64,000 nucleotides of DNA from Rubrivivax sp. (lineage in GTDB: Bacteria; Pseudomonadota; Gammaproteobacteria; Burkholderiales; Burkholderiaceae_C): assembly GCA_016719535.1 (NCBI GenBank), contig JADJYX010000043.1:124001-188000 (forward strand), written 5' to 3'. Below the pieces are notes generated by a model, which had not been told where the DNA came from, ran no database searches, and saw only the letters and a program-made list of their open reading frames with translations. A program made the position numbers and the translations under genes. Below, in pieces: positions 37,709 to 46,674 of the stretch; the stretch's first letter is position 1; each line of letters begins with the position of its first letter.

Positions 37709-37936
37709 TCAGCCGCCAGCCGAATGGGCCTCGTCGACCGAGTCGCCCGTCTCGCGGTACCGGCCCGGCGCCCAGTCCAGCTGCTTGATCAGCGCGGTCA
37801 AGGTCTGCCCCTTGCGCCTGCCGAGCATCTCCGGCGTGTTGTGCTGGTCGGCTGCCGCGGCGGCGCACTCGACCGGGTCCGCGGCGCGCAGCGTGATCTG
37901 CCCGCCGTCGGCGATCAGCGCTTGGATGTTCGTCAT
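37709..37936 (-). CDS. Hypothetical orphan protein
   Basis: This ORF encodes 75 residues, starting MTNIQALIADGGQITLRA and ending with a polar tail. The composition (balanced, with an internal GQTLTALIKQLDW helix) looks protein-like rather than antisense noise. A GGGGCGG lies just before the ATG but rather close to it. No family recognised. It diverges from the frameshifted ORF that begins at about 37945. Confidence 0.4.
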   Translation of the reverse strand: MTNIQALIADGGQITLRAADPVECAAAAADQHNTPEMLGRRKGQTLTALIKQLDWAPGRYRETGDSVDEAHSAGG

Positions 37937-37944
37937 GCCGCCCC

Positions 37945-38175
37945 GTGCAGCGAGGACGACAAGGACCCGTGGGACGCCCTGGCGTGGAGCGAGGCCGGCA
38001 ACCCGCCGCCCGACGAGGTGGAGGCCGCAGTCCGGAACAGGTGGCGGAGGATCGCCGGGATGAGTCGCCGTTCCTCGACATCAGCCCGCAGGGGCCGGAG
38101 GCCCTGTTCCCGCGGGCCAGGGTCGAGCAGATGGTGCAGGTGCTGGACGAGATCAGGCGAAGGGCAGCGGGGTGA
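37945..38175 (+). pseudogene. Probable frameshifted remnant of a small gene
   Basis: Protein-like sequence is split over two frames. The first (about 37946-38060) reads DPWDALAWSEAGNPPPDEVE and continues to VRNRWRRIAG. The second, one frame away, continues with ESPFLDISPQGPEALFP and VEQMVQVLDEIRRR up to TGA 38175. Together they would give ~75 residues. A real frameshift, a sequencing error or chance are all possible. Confidence 0.3.
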
Positions 38176-38213
38176 TGCCACCGACAGTCGTCGACTCGAC
38201 CCGAGCCTGAGCC

Positions 38214-38900
<687 letters not shown>

Positions 38901-38904
38901 GGTT

Positions 38905-40125
38905 TCAGACGCGGATCGCCTGCGCGGGGTCGAGCCGGGCGGCGCGGCGAGCGGGTGCCACCGCAGCCAGCACGCCGCCCAGCGTGGCCATCAACGGCAC
39001 CGTGATGGCCAGGCGCCAGTTCAGCCCCACGGCAAACAGCGCCTGGCCGTCGCTGCCACGCACGAAGGTCGAGAAGCCCCACAGCAGCGCCTGCGCCAGG
39101 GCCACGCCGATGAGCGAACCGGCCAGCCCCACCAGCGCGCCCTGCACCAGGAAGACCAGCGTCATCTGCGCGCGCGTGGCGCCCATGGCGCGCAGGATGC
39201 CGATCTCCTTGCGCTTTTGCACCACGCTGACCACCAGCACGCTGGCGATGCCCAGCATCACCACCATGCCGGTAAAGCCGCGGATCAGCCCCGTGCTCAC
39301 GCTCTGCGCATTCAGCGCCGACAGCAGCTGCGCATTGGTCTCCATCCAGCTTTCCACCTGCAGCCCCAGTTGCCGCGCCACGCGCTGCGCGATGCGGTCG
39401 GCGCCGAAGAGGTCGGCCACCGTCGCCCACACCTGCGTCACGCCGCCCGGAATGCCCAGCAGGCTCTGCGCCGCGGTGTGGGTGACGAAGACGCTGCGGC
39501 GGTTGAGCTCGCGGTTGCCCAGGTCGATCAGGCCGGTGACCTTGAAGGTGTCGCTGGCCGTGCCGCCGGTGCGCACGACGAAGCGGTCGCCGACGGTGAC
39601 GCCCAGGTCCAGTGCCAGCTGGATGCCGATCAGCGCCTCGCCCGGCGCCACGCGTGGCACGCCCTGCACCAGGCGCTGGCGCAGCGAGACGATGCGGTCG
39701 TAGCCGTCGAAATCGATGCCCACCAGCGCCACCGAGCGGCTGGCCTCGCCGCGCACGGCCAGCACCGAGCCCGACACCACCGAGGTCACCGCGGTGACGC
39801 CCGGCGTGCGCGCCAGTTCCAGCTCGACGGCGCGCCACTGGTCGACGGTGCGCGGGCGCTGCGCGCGCGGCTGCACGTCGCGCAGCGCGGCGCTGCCGCT
39901 GGCCACCGGCAGGCTGGGCAGCGAGCGTTCCTCCGGCGGGCTCACCACCAGGTGCGCCTGCGTGCCCAGCGTGCGCTCGATGGTGTTGCCCTGCAGGCCA
40001 TCGATCAAGGCCGAGACATAGGTCACCACCGCCACGCCGGCCGCCACGCCGATGACGATCAGCAGCGACTGGAAGCGGCCTTCGCGCAGGAAGCGCAGCG
40101 CCACCGTGATCGCAAAACCGCCCAT
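38905..40125 (-). CDS. FtsX/MacB-type ABC transporter permease
   Basis: This 406-residue permease has one N-terminal membrane segment (SLLIVIGVAAGVAVVTYVS), a large periplasmic domain (~45-270) and three C-terminal segments around MVVMLGIASVLVVSVV, FLVQGALVGLAGSLIGVAL and ITVPLMATLGGVLAAVAP. The coupling segment KRKEIGILRAMGATRAQM is typical of MacB/LolE permeases. The ATG at 40125 shares one base with the adaptor stop. Confidence 0.93.
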   Translation of the reverse strand: MGGFAITVALRFLREGRFQSLLIVIGVAAGVAVVTYVSALIDGLQGNTIERTLGTQAHLVVSPPEERSLPSLPVASGSAALRDVQPRAQRPRTVDQWRAVELELARTPGVTAVTSVVSGSVLAVRGEASRSVALVGIDFDGYDRIVSLRQRLVQGVPRVAPGEALIGIQLALDLGVTVGDRFVVRTGGTASDTFKVTGLIDLGNRELNRRSVFVTHTAAQSLLGIPGGVTQVWATVADLFGADRIAQRVARQLGLQVESWMETNAQLLSALNAQSVSTGLIRGFTGMVVMLGIASVLVVSVVQKRKEIGILRAMGATRAQMTLVFLVQGALVGLAGSLIGVALAQALLWGFSTFVRGSDGQALFAVGLNWRLAITVPLMATLGGVLAAVAPARRAARLDPAQAIRV

Positions 40126-41390
40126 CAGCGTCCCATCGTATTCATGACGGCGCCGGCGCCGTCGGCCGCGTTGCCGCGGGCCCCGCGCAGGGCCGCCACG
40201 GCCGGCCGCGCCCAGGTGCCCGGCGGCAGCACGCCGTCGAGCACGACGAGCTCGCCCTCGCGCAGGCCCTGCAGCACCTCGACCTCGGCCAGGCTGCGCA
40301 GCCCCGTCTGCACGGTGCGCGCCTCGATGCGGCCGTCGGCCAGCACGTGCACGGCCCCTCCCGCGCGCAGGCCTTCGGCCGGCAGCACCAGCGCGCGCGC
40401 GCGCCGCGCGGTGGCGATCTCGACCGATACCGTGAGGTCGTCGCGCAGGAAATCCGGCGGCGCCGGCAGCGCAAACTTGACCTCCACCGCACCGCGCTGG
40501 GCGTCGACCAGCGGCGCGATGAAGGCCACGCGGGCGTCGAAGGGCCGGCCGGGAAAGGCGTCGGCCACCACGCTGGCCACCTGCCCGACGGCCAGCTGGC
40601 CGAGAAATTTTTCGTCGACCTGCGCCACCAGCTGCGGCGGCTGGCGCAGGCTCAGCTCGGCCAGCCGCGTGCCGGGCTGCACGATCTGCCCCGGCTCGAC
40701 CAGGCGCTGCAGCAGCACCGCATCGCCAGGGGCCAGCACGCGCGCCTGCGCCAGCCGGGCGCGCGCGGCGTCGACGGCGGCCTCGGCCTCCTGCACGCGC
40801 GCGAGCACCTGCGCCAGCTCGCTGCCGCTGGCATTGGCGGTCTGCTGCGCCTCGGCGCTGCGCCACTGGGCCTGGGCGACATCGGCCGCGCGCCGCGCCT
40901 CGTCCAGCCGCGCCTGGCCGATGAAGCCTTGCGCGAACAAGGCCTCGCTGCGCTCGCGCTCGCGCGCGGCCGCCTCGGCATTGGCGCGCGCCTGCAGCAG
41001 CTGCTGGTTGGCCACCGGCGCCGTCAGCGACCGCTGGCCCTGCAGCCGCGCGCGGGCACTGGCCAGCGCGGCCTCGGCCTGGCGCAGGGCCGCTGCCCAT
41101 TCGGCGTCTTCCAGCCGCAGCACCAGGTCGCCCGCCTTCAGCAGCGCGCCTTCGCGTTGCGGCACCGCGGCCACGCGGCCGGTGACGGTGCTGCCCACGA
41201 AGACACGCGACGGGCTGGCCACGCGCGCGCTGACGACCACCGACTGCACCAGCGGCGCCAGGCGCACGGCAGCCACCGGCACCTCGGGGCCGCGCCAGCG
41301 TTGCACGGCCAGCGCCGCGATGCCGGCCAGCAGCAGCGCCGACACCAGGGCCAGGGTCAGCTTGCGGGATGGAGCTTGCATGCGCTGCAT
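40125..41390 (-). CDS. Periplasmic membrane-fusion adaptor (HlyD/MacA type)
   Basis: This 421-residue adaptor has an N-terminal anchor (KLTLALVSALLLAGIAALAV), a lipoyl/barrel-sandwich half (VPQREGALLKAGDLVLRLED), a long Ala/Arg/Glu-rich coiled coil (~95-225) and the returning half with APGDAVLLQRLVEPGQIV. It would link the ABC permease to an outer-membrane channel. ATG 41390 is used; ATG 41381, three codons later, is equally plausible. No TolC-like gene is in the window. Confidence 0.9.
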   Translation of the reverse strand: MQRMQAPSRKLTLALVSALLLAGIAALAVQRWRGPEVPVAAVRLAPLVQSVVVSARVASPSRVFVGSTVTGRVAAVPQREGALLKAGDLVLRLEDAEWAAALRQAEAALASARARLQGQRSLTAPVANQQLLQARANAEAAARERERSEALFAQGFIGQARLDEARRAADVAQAQWRSAEAQQTANASGSELAQVLARVQEAEAAVDAARARLAQARVLAPGDAVLLQRLVEPGQIVQPGTRLAELSLRQPPQLVAQVDEKFLGQLAVGQVASVVADAFPGRPFDARVAFIAPLVDAQRGAVEVKFALPAPPDFLRDDLTVSVEIATARRARALVLPAEGLRAGGAVHVLADGRIEARTVQTGLRSLAEVEVLQGLREGELVVLDGVLPPGTWARPAVAALRGARGNAADGAGAVMNTMGR

Positions 41391-41444
41391 TGTCCCTGCA
41401 GCGCCACACCCCCCGCCGGCGCGGGTGCGGCTATCGTTGCCGCC

Positions 41445-43235
41445 ATGACCGACGAAGCCCGACTGCACCACCTGATCGATGCCGTGCGCCGCGGCCGGCT
41501 CTCGCGCCGCGGCTTCGCCGGCCGTCTCGCCGCGCTGGGCCTGGGCGCACCGATCGCCACGCTGCTGCTGGCCGATGCCGGCCTGGCCCAGGTGGCCGGC
41601 CGGCCGCTGCCCTACAAGCCGACGCGCCGCGGCGGCGGCGGGCCGCTGCGCGTGCTGATGTGGCAGGGCCCGACGACGCTGCAGCCGCATTTCGCCATCG
41701 GCTCCAAGGACCTGGAGGGCTGCGCGCTCTTCTACGAGCCGCTGGCACGCTGGGACGACGAGGGCCAGCTGCAGCCGGTGCTGGCCGCCGAGATCCCCAG
41801 CCGCGACAACGGCGGCCTGTCGGCCGACGGCCGCAGCGTGGTGTGGAAGCTCAAGCCCGGCGTCAGCTGGCACGACGGCGCACCCTTCACCGCCGACGAC
41901 GTGGTCTTCAACTGGCAGTTCGCCACCGACCCCGCCACCGCCAGCACGCGCGCCGGCGAATACCTGGGCGTGGCCTTCGAGAAGATCGACAGCCACACCG
42001 TGCGCGTGCGCTTCGACCGCCCCACGCCGTTCTGGACCGGCAGCTATACGCCGGTCTACCTGATCCCGAAGCACCTGTTCGCGCCGCACCTGGGCGCCAG
42101 GGCGCGCGAGGCGCCCCACCACGACAAGCCGGTGGGCACCGGCCCCTACCGCTTTGCCGAGCTGCGCCCCGGCGACCTGCTGCGTGGCGTGCTCAACCCG
42201 GCCTACCACCTGCCGAACCGCCCGCATTTCGACAGCGTGGAGGTCAAGGGCGGCGGCGACGCCACCTCCGCCGCACGTGCGGTGCTGCAGACCGGCGAAT
42301 TCGACTACGCCTGGAACCTGCTCGTCGAGGACGACGTGCTCAGGCGCCTGGAATCCGGCGGCAAGGGCCGTGTGATGATGGTCGCCGGCGGCAGCGTCGA
42401 ATTCATCCAGCTCAACGCCGCCGATCCGTGGACCGAGGTCGACGGCGAACGCAGCAGCCCGAAGAGCCGCCACCCGCAACTGAGCGATCCGGCGCTGCGC
42501 CAGGCGATGGCGCTGCTGCTGGACCGGCAGAGCATCCAGGACTTCGTCTTCGGCCGCACCGGCCGCGCCACGCCCAATATCCTGAATAACCCGGCGCGCT
42601 TTCGCAGCCCCAACCGCCGCCATGCCTTCAGCGTCGAGCAGGCCCAAGCGCTGCTCGACGGCGCCGGCTGGCGTCGCGGTGCGGGCGGCCTGCGCGCCAA
42701 GGACGGCCGCACGCTGAAATTTGTCTTCCAGTCCTCCACCAACCCGCTGCGCCAGAAGGTGCAGACGGTCTTCAAGCAGGCCTGTGCCCAGGCCGGCATC
42801 GAGCTGGAGCTGAAAGCGGTGCAGGCCTCGGTTTTCTTCGGCAACGACATCGCCAACCCCGATACGGTGGCCAAATTCTGGGCCGACCTGCAGCAGTTCG
42901 CCTTCACGATGGGCGAGCCCGACCCGCGCCGCTTCATGGACCAGTATGTCAGCTGGGAGATGCCCAGCCGCGCCAACCAGTGGCAGGGCCGCAACTACAT
43001 GCGCTGGCGCCACGCCGACTACGACGCCGCTTACCGCGCGGCCGATGGCGAGCTCGACGCCGTCAAGCGCGCGGCGCTGTTCATCCGCATGAACGACCTC
43101 GTCTGCGGCGACCACCACCTGCTGCCGCTGGTCACGCGGCCCAAGGTGGCGGCAGCCGGCAAGGGGCTGGTGCTGCCGCTGTCGGGCTGGAGCGAGGACC
43201 TCGCCGTGCTGGCCCATGCCTGGCGCGACGCTTGA
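41445..43235 (+). CDS. Family 5 ABC substrate-binding protein, copy 2
   Basis: This 596-residue protein is clearly homologous over its full length to the one at 35110, sharing blocks such as AAEIPSRDNGG, KGGGDATSAARAVLQTGEF and ADPWTEV. The signal region SRRGFAGRLAALGLG is Tat-like and preceded by the same LHHLI leader. It diverges from the export adaptor across a 54-bp gap. Permease genes are absent here too. The ligand is unknown; peptides, opines or glycosides are possible. Confidence 0.92.
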   Translation: MTDEARLHHLIDAVRRGRLSRRGFAGRLAALGLGAPIATLLLADAGLAQVAGRPLPYKPTRRGGGGPLRVLMWQGPTTLQPHFAIGSKDLEGCALFYEPLARWDDEGQLQPVLAAEIPSRDNGGLSADGRSVVWKLKPGVSWHDGAPFTADDVVFNWQFATDPATASTRAGEYLGVAFEKIDSHTVRVRFDRPTPFWTGSYTPVYLIPKHLFAPHLGARAREAPHHDKPVGTGPYRFAELRPGDLLRGVLNPAYHLPNRPHFDSVEVKGGGDATSAARAVLQTGEFDYAWNLLVEDDVLRRLESGGKGRVMMVAGGSVEFIQLNAADPWTEVDGERSSPKSRHPQLSDPALRQAMALLLDRQSIQDFVFGRTGRATPNILNNPARFRSPNRRHAFSVEQAQALLDGAGWRRGAGGLRAKDGRTLKFVFQSSTNPLRQKVQTVFKQACAQAGIELELKAVQASVFFGNDIANPDTVAKFWADLQQFAFTMGEPDPRRFMDQYVSWEMPSRANQWQGRNYMRWRHADYDAAYRAADGELDAVKRAALFIRMNDLVCGDHHLLPLVTRPKVAAAGKGLVLPLSGWSEDLAVLAHAWRDA

Positions 43236-43289
43236 AGCGCCCGCCGCTGGCCCCACCTGCATCCGATTGACGTTCGAGCCGAGCCGCCG

Positions 43290-44411
43290 ATGAGCTTCTC
43301 CGTCGCCCCTGCCCTGCGCCGCCGCTGGCTGCCGCTGGGCGGCATCGCCTTGCTGCTGTCGGCGGCGCTGCTGGCCGTGCCGGCCTGCGTGGAGAGCCGC
43401 CCCGACGCCGTGCCGCGTGCCGTCAGCCCGCGCGGGCCGCTGGCCGCCGACGAACTGGCCAATATCGAGATCTTCCGCAAGGCATCACCCAGCGTCGTGC
43501 ACATCACCTCGCTGGGGGCGCAGCGCGACCTCTTCTCGCTCAACGTGCAGCAGGTGCCGCGCGGCACCGGCACCGGCTTCGTCTGGGACGCCGCCGGCCA
43601 CATCGTCACCAACTTCCATGTCATCCAGGGCGCGAATGGCGCCAAGGTGACGCTGGCCGACCAGTCGAGCTTCGACGCCTCGCTGGTGGGCGCCTTCCCC
43701 GACCGCGACCTGGCGGTGCTGCGCATCGAGGCGCCGAAGGACAAGCTGCCGCCGATCGCCATCGGCAGCAGCCGCGACCTCATCGTCGGTCAGCGCGTCT
43801 ATGCCATCGGCAACCCCTTCGGGCTGGACCAGACGCTGACCATCGGCATCGTCAGCGCGCTCAACCGCGAGATCGAGTCGTTCAACAACCGCAGCATCCG
43901 CGGCGTCATCCAGACCGACGCCGCCATCAACCCCGGCAATTCCGGCGGCCCGCTGCTCGACTCGGCGGGGCGGCTGATCGGCGTCAATACGCAGATCGCC
44001 AGCCCCAGCGGCGCCAGCGCCGGCATCGGCTTTGCCATCCCGGTCGACGAAGTCAACCGCATCGTGCCGCGGCTCATCCGCGACGGCCGCTTCGTGCGCC
44101 CGGCGCTGGGCATCAGCGCCGGGCCGCCGGGGCTCAACCCGGCGCTGCAACTGCCCAAGGGGGTGACGCTGGTCGATGTCGGCCGCGGCGGCCCGGCCGA
44201 ACGCGCCGGCCTGCAGCCCTTCCGCCGCGGCCAGCGCGGCGAGATCGTGCAGGGCGACGTCATCACCGCCATCAACGACCAGCCGGTGGCCGACCTGGAC
44301 GAGATGCTGGCGCAGCTCGAGCGCTTCCAGCCCGGCGAGACCGTCACGCTGACGCTGTGGCGCGCCGGCCAGACGCGCAAGCAGGCGGTGGTGCTGGCCA
44401 AGCCGGACTGA
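43290..44411 (+). CDS. HtrA/DegP-like serine protease with one PDZ domain
   Basis: This is a 373-residue envelope protease. The catalytic triad is His110 (TNFHVIQG), Asp140 (DRDLAVLRI) and Ser218 (NPGNSGGPLLD). A single PDZ domain follows (~270-365: GVTLVDVGRGGPAERAGL, GDVITAINDQPV). The N-terminal hydrophobic segment ends in LAVPAC, which could be a non-standard lipobox, so the protein may be lipid-anchored or simply exported. One PDZ rather than two fits DegS-like architecture. It stands alone. Confidence 0.93.
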   Translation: MSFSVAPALRRRWLPLGGIALLLSAALLAVPACVESRPDAVPRAVSPRGPLAADELANIEIFRKASPSVVHITSLGAQRDLFSLNVQQVPRGTGTGFVWDAAGHIVTNFHVIQGANGAKVTLADQSSFDASLVGAFPDRDLAVLRIEAPKDKLPPIAIGSSRDLIVGQRVYAIGNPFGLDQTLTIGIVSALNREIESFNNRSIRGVIQTDAAINPGNSGGPLLDSAGRLIGVNTQIASPSGASAGIGFAIPVDEVNRIVPRLIRDGRFVRPALGISAGPPGLNPALQLPKGVTLVDVGRGGPAERAGLQPFRRGQRGEIVQGDVITAINDQPVADLDEMLAQLERFQPGETVTLTLWRAGQTRKQAVVLAKPD

Positions 44412-44604
44412 ACGTTCTGCCGGACGGCGCGCTTGCGCCGGCTCGAGGCTGCACCGGTGCAGCGGGCGACATGCCGGCGCTGCTGAAGGTCTTCGTCGAA
44501 CAGGTGGCGCGACCGGGCTTTGCCTTCAAGCCGGGTGCCGGCGGCCCGTTCGGCGCCAAGGCCCTGGGTGGGCGCCCGGCGCGGGCGAGTGAGATGGCGC
44601 ACGC

Positions 44605-44618
44605 TTGATTGCGATCAA
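44605..44618 (+). promoter_or_regulatory. FNR/ANR box upstream of the hemerythrin gene
   Basis: TTGAT-TGCG-ATCAA is a perfect match to the FNR/ANR/DNR consensus TTGAT-N4-ATCAA. It lies 62 bp upstream of the hemerythrin GTG, a position compatible with activation under low oxygen or NO. Confidence 0.65.
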
Positions 44619-44679
44619 GACCGGCGCGGATGCCGGCGCACAGACTGTCAGCCCTTGATCCGCAGCCCGGAGACCGCCC

Positions 44680-45234
44680 GTGCGCGCCACCCCCGCCCCC
44701 ATCGCAGAGCAACCGCTCGACGAGTTTTCCAACTGCCATGGCGGCATCCTCGGCAAGCTCGACGCGCTCGACCGCCTGCCCGCGCTGCTGGCCCCGGCCG
44801 CCGAGGCGCGCCGCATCGCCGCCGATTCGCTGGCGTTCTTCACCCACGCGGTCTACGAGCACCACGCCGAAGAGGAACGCGAGCTCTTTCCCGCCGTGCT
44901 GGCCAGCGCCGGCGACGGCGCCGAGCGCGAGCAGGTGCAGGGCCTGGTCGACCGCCTGACGCAGGAACACCGCGACATCGAGGCCACCTGGGAGCGACTG
45001 AAACCGCACCTGAAGGCCATCGCCAAGGGCCAGGACAGCACGCTCGACACCGAGGCGCTGGCGGCGCTGGTGGCGCACTACAAGGCCCATGCCCGCTTCG
45101 AGGAACAGCAGTTTCTGCCGTTGTCCAAGACCATCCTCGGCCGCAACGGCGACCACATGGCGGCGCTGGGGGTGTCGCTGCACATGCGGCGTGCGCTGCC
45201 CGGCGTGATGGAGCGCTACGGCCACCGCATCTGA
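44680..45234 (+). CDS. Hemerythrin HHE-domain protein
   Basis: This is a 184-residue four-helix protein with the di-iron ligand pattern of hemerythrins: NCHGGIL (His20), HAVYEHHAEEERELFP, LTQEHRDIEATW and HYKAHARFEEQQFLPL. Such proteins sense or carry O2, NO or protect Fe-S clusters. The GTG at 44680 is backed by GGAG at 44669-44672. A perfect FNR box upstream suggests anaerobic or nitrosative induction, which agrees with a di-iron NO/O2-binding protein. Confidence 0.9.
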   Translation: MRATPAPIAEQPLDEFSNCHGGILGKLDALDRLPALLAPAAEARRIAADSLAFFTHAVYEHHAEEERELFPAVLASAGDGAEREQVQGLVDRLTQEHRDIEATWERLKPHLKAIAKGQDSTLDTEALAALVAHYKAHARFEEQQFLPLSKTILGRNGDHMAALGVSLHMRRALPGVMERYGHRI

Positions 45235-45269
45235 AGGGCGCTGCCGCGGCGCATTGGTAGCATGCGCCG

Positions 45270-46397
45270 GTGAGCCAGACCCCCGCTACCCTGCTGCGCG
45301 GCCACCTGCTGACGCCGCGAGGCTGGCGGCGCGGAACCCTGCAGATCGACCGGGGCCGCATCGCCGCGATCGACGCCGAGCCTGTCGGCGAAGCCGCCGC
45401 CCGCGCCGACCCGGCGCAACCGCTGCTGCTGCCCGGCTTCATCGACCTGCACCTGCATGGCGGCGGCGGCGCCGACACCATGGACGCCGGTGACGCCGTC
45501 ACACGCATCGCCAGGCTGCACGCAAGCCACGGCACGACCAGCCTGCTGGCCACCACGATGACGGCGCCGCTGGCCGACATCGAGGCCGCGCTGCGTGCGC
45601 TGGCGCCGGCGATCGAACAGCGCGCCGACGGCGCCGCGCGCGTGCTGGGCGTGCACCTGGAAGGGCCCTACATCCACCCCGGGCGGCTGGGCGCGCAGCC
45701 GGCCTTCACGCGGCTGCCGGCGCTGGCCGAGATCCTGGCGCTGCACGCGCTGGCGCCCATTCGCGTCATCACGCTGGCGCCCGAGGTCGACGGCGCGCTG
45801 GCGCTGATCCCGGCGCTGGTGGAGGCCGGCATGCGCGTGCAGATCGGCCACAGCGCCGCCAGCTACGACGACGCCTGCCGCGCACTGGCCGCGGGCGCCA
45901 GCGGCTTCACCCACCTGTTCAATGCCATGGGCGGCTTCCACCACCGCGCGCCCGGGGTGGCCGGCGCCGCGCTGGCGCATGCCGACCAGGCCGAGCTGAT
46001 CCCCGACCTGCTGCACGTGCACCCGGGCGCGATGCGCGCCGCGCTGCGCGCGGTGCCGCGCCTGTATGCGGTGACCGACGCCACCGCCGCCGCCGGCATG
46101 CCCGACGGCGACTACCGGCTGGGCCGGCAGACGGTGCGCAAGTGCGAAGGCGGCGTGCGCCTGGCCGACGGCACGCTGGCCGGCAGCACGCTGACCATGG
46201 ACCAGGCCTTGCGCAACCTGGTGCAGCTGGGCCTGCCGCTGGCCGAGGCCTCGGCGCGCACCGCCGCCTACCCGGCGCAATACCTGGGGCTGGCCGACCG
46301 CGGCGTGCTGGCTGCCGGCGCCTGGGCCGACGTCGTGGCGCTCGATCCCGTCACGCTGCAGCTGCGCCGGGTGTGGGTGGAAGGCGAGGCGGTCTGA
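45270..46397 (+). CDS. nagA: N-acetylglucosamine-6-phosphate deacetylase
   Basis: NagA removes acetate from GlcNAc-6-phosphate in amino-sugar catabolism and wall recycling. The 375-residue amidohydrolase has DLHLHGGGGADTMD (metal His-x-His), HLEGPYIHP (metal Glu), GHSAAS, THLFNAMGGF and the catalytic Asp in AVTDATAAAG. The start is GTG 45270. No nagB, nagE or nagK is adjacent, so any partners are elsewhere. Confidence 0.94.
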   Translation: MSQTPATLLRGHLLTPRGWRRGTLQIDRGRIAAIDAEPVGEAAARADPAQPLLLPGFIDLHLHGGGGADTMDAGDAVTRIARLHASHGTTSLLATTMTAPLADIEAALRALAPAIEQRADGAARVLGVHLEGPYIHPGRLGAQPAFTRLPALAEILALHALAPIRVITLAPEVDGALALIPALVEAGMRVQIGHSAASYDDACRALAAGASGFTHLFNAMGGFHHRAPGVAGAALAHADQAELIPDLLHVHPGAMRAALRAVPRLYAVTDATAAAGMPDGDYRLGRQTVRKCEGGVRLADGTLAGSTLTMDQALRNLVQLGLPLAEASARTAAYPAQYLGLADRGVLAAGAWADVVALDPVTLQLRRVWVEGEAV

Positions 46398-46416
46398 CGG
46401 TCCGCCGCTGGCGCAA

Positions 46417-46575
46417 TCAGCGCTGGCGCTGCTCCAGCCGCATCATCAGGCGCAGATATTCCAGCCTGGCATTGAGCTCGGCGAGCTGGTCGCGCAGTTG
46501 CGTCCAGGCAGCCAGATTGGCCTCCAGCGGGTGACCAGGCGGCAGGGCGGGCGCGGCGGGCTTGGGGCTTGACAT
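46417..46575 (-). CDS. 52-residue coiled-coil-like small protein
   Basis: This short reading frame starts MSSPKPAAPALPPGHPLEAN and ends in a leucine-rich amphipathic helix (LRDQLAELNARLEYLRLMM) before TGA 46417. The helix has leucines at heptad spacing, as in SlyX-like or leucine-zipper peptides, and a Pro-rich leader. It lies 99 bp downstream of argE on the same strand. No family is assigned; codon-position GC bias looks coding. Confidence 0.6.
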   Translation of the reverse strand: MSSPKPAAPALPPGHPLEANLAAWTQLRDQLAELNARLEYLRLMMRLEQRQR

Positions 46576-46674
46576 GGTGGCGGACCTGGGCGCAGCGGAT
46601 GAACGGCGCCGATGGTCGGCGCACCCACCCGGCGCGGCAACCCCGCGGCCCGGGGGCGCCCCCGCAGCCAGGGG

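Noticed and set aside
41391..43262. Upstream extension of the adaptor reading frame on the minus strand
   Set aside because: It lies opposite the second binding-protein gene and shows shadow composition; the adaptor's signal anchor fixes the start near 41390.
44471..44608. Possible small plus-strand ORF between the protease and hemerythrin genes
   Set aside because: Gly/Ala/Pro-rich with no family, no ribosome site, and the FNR box overlaps its end.
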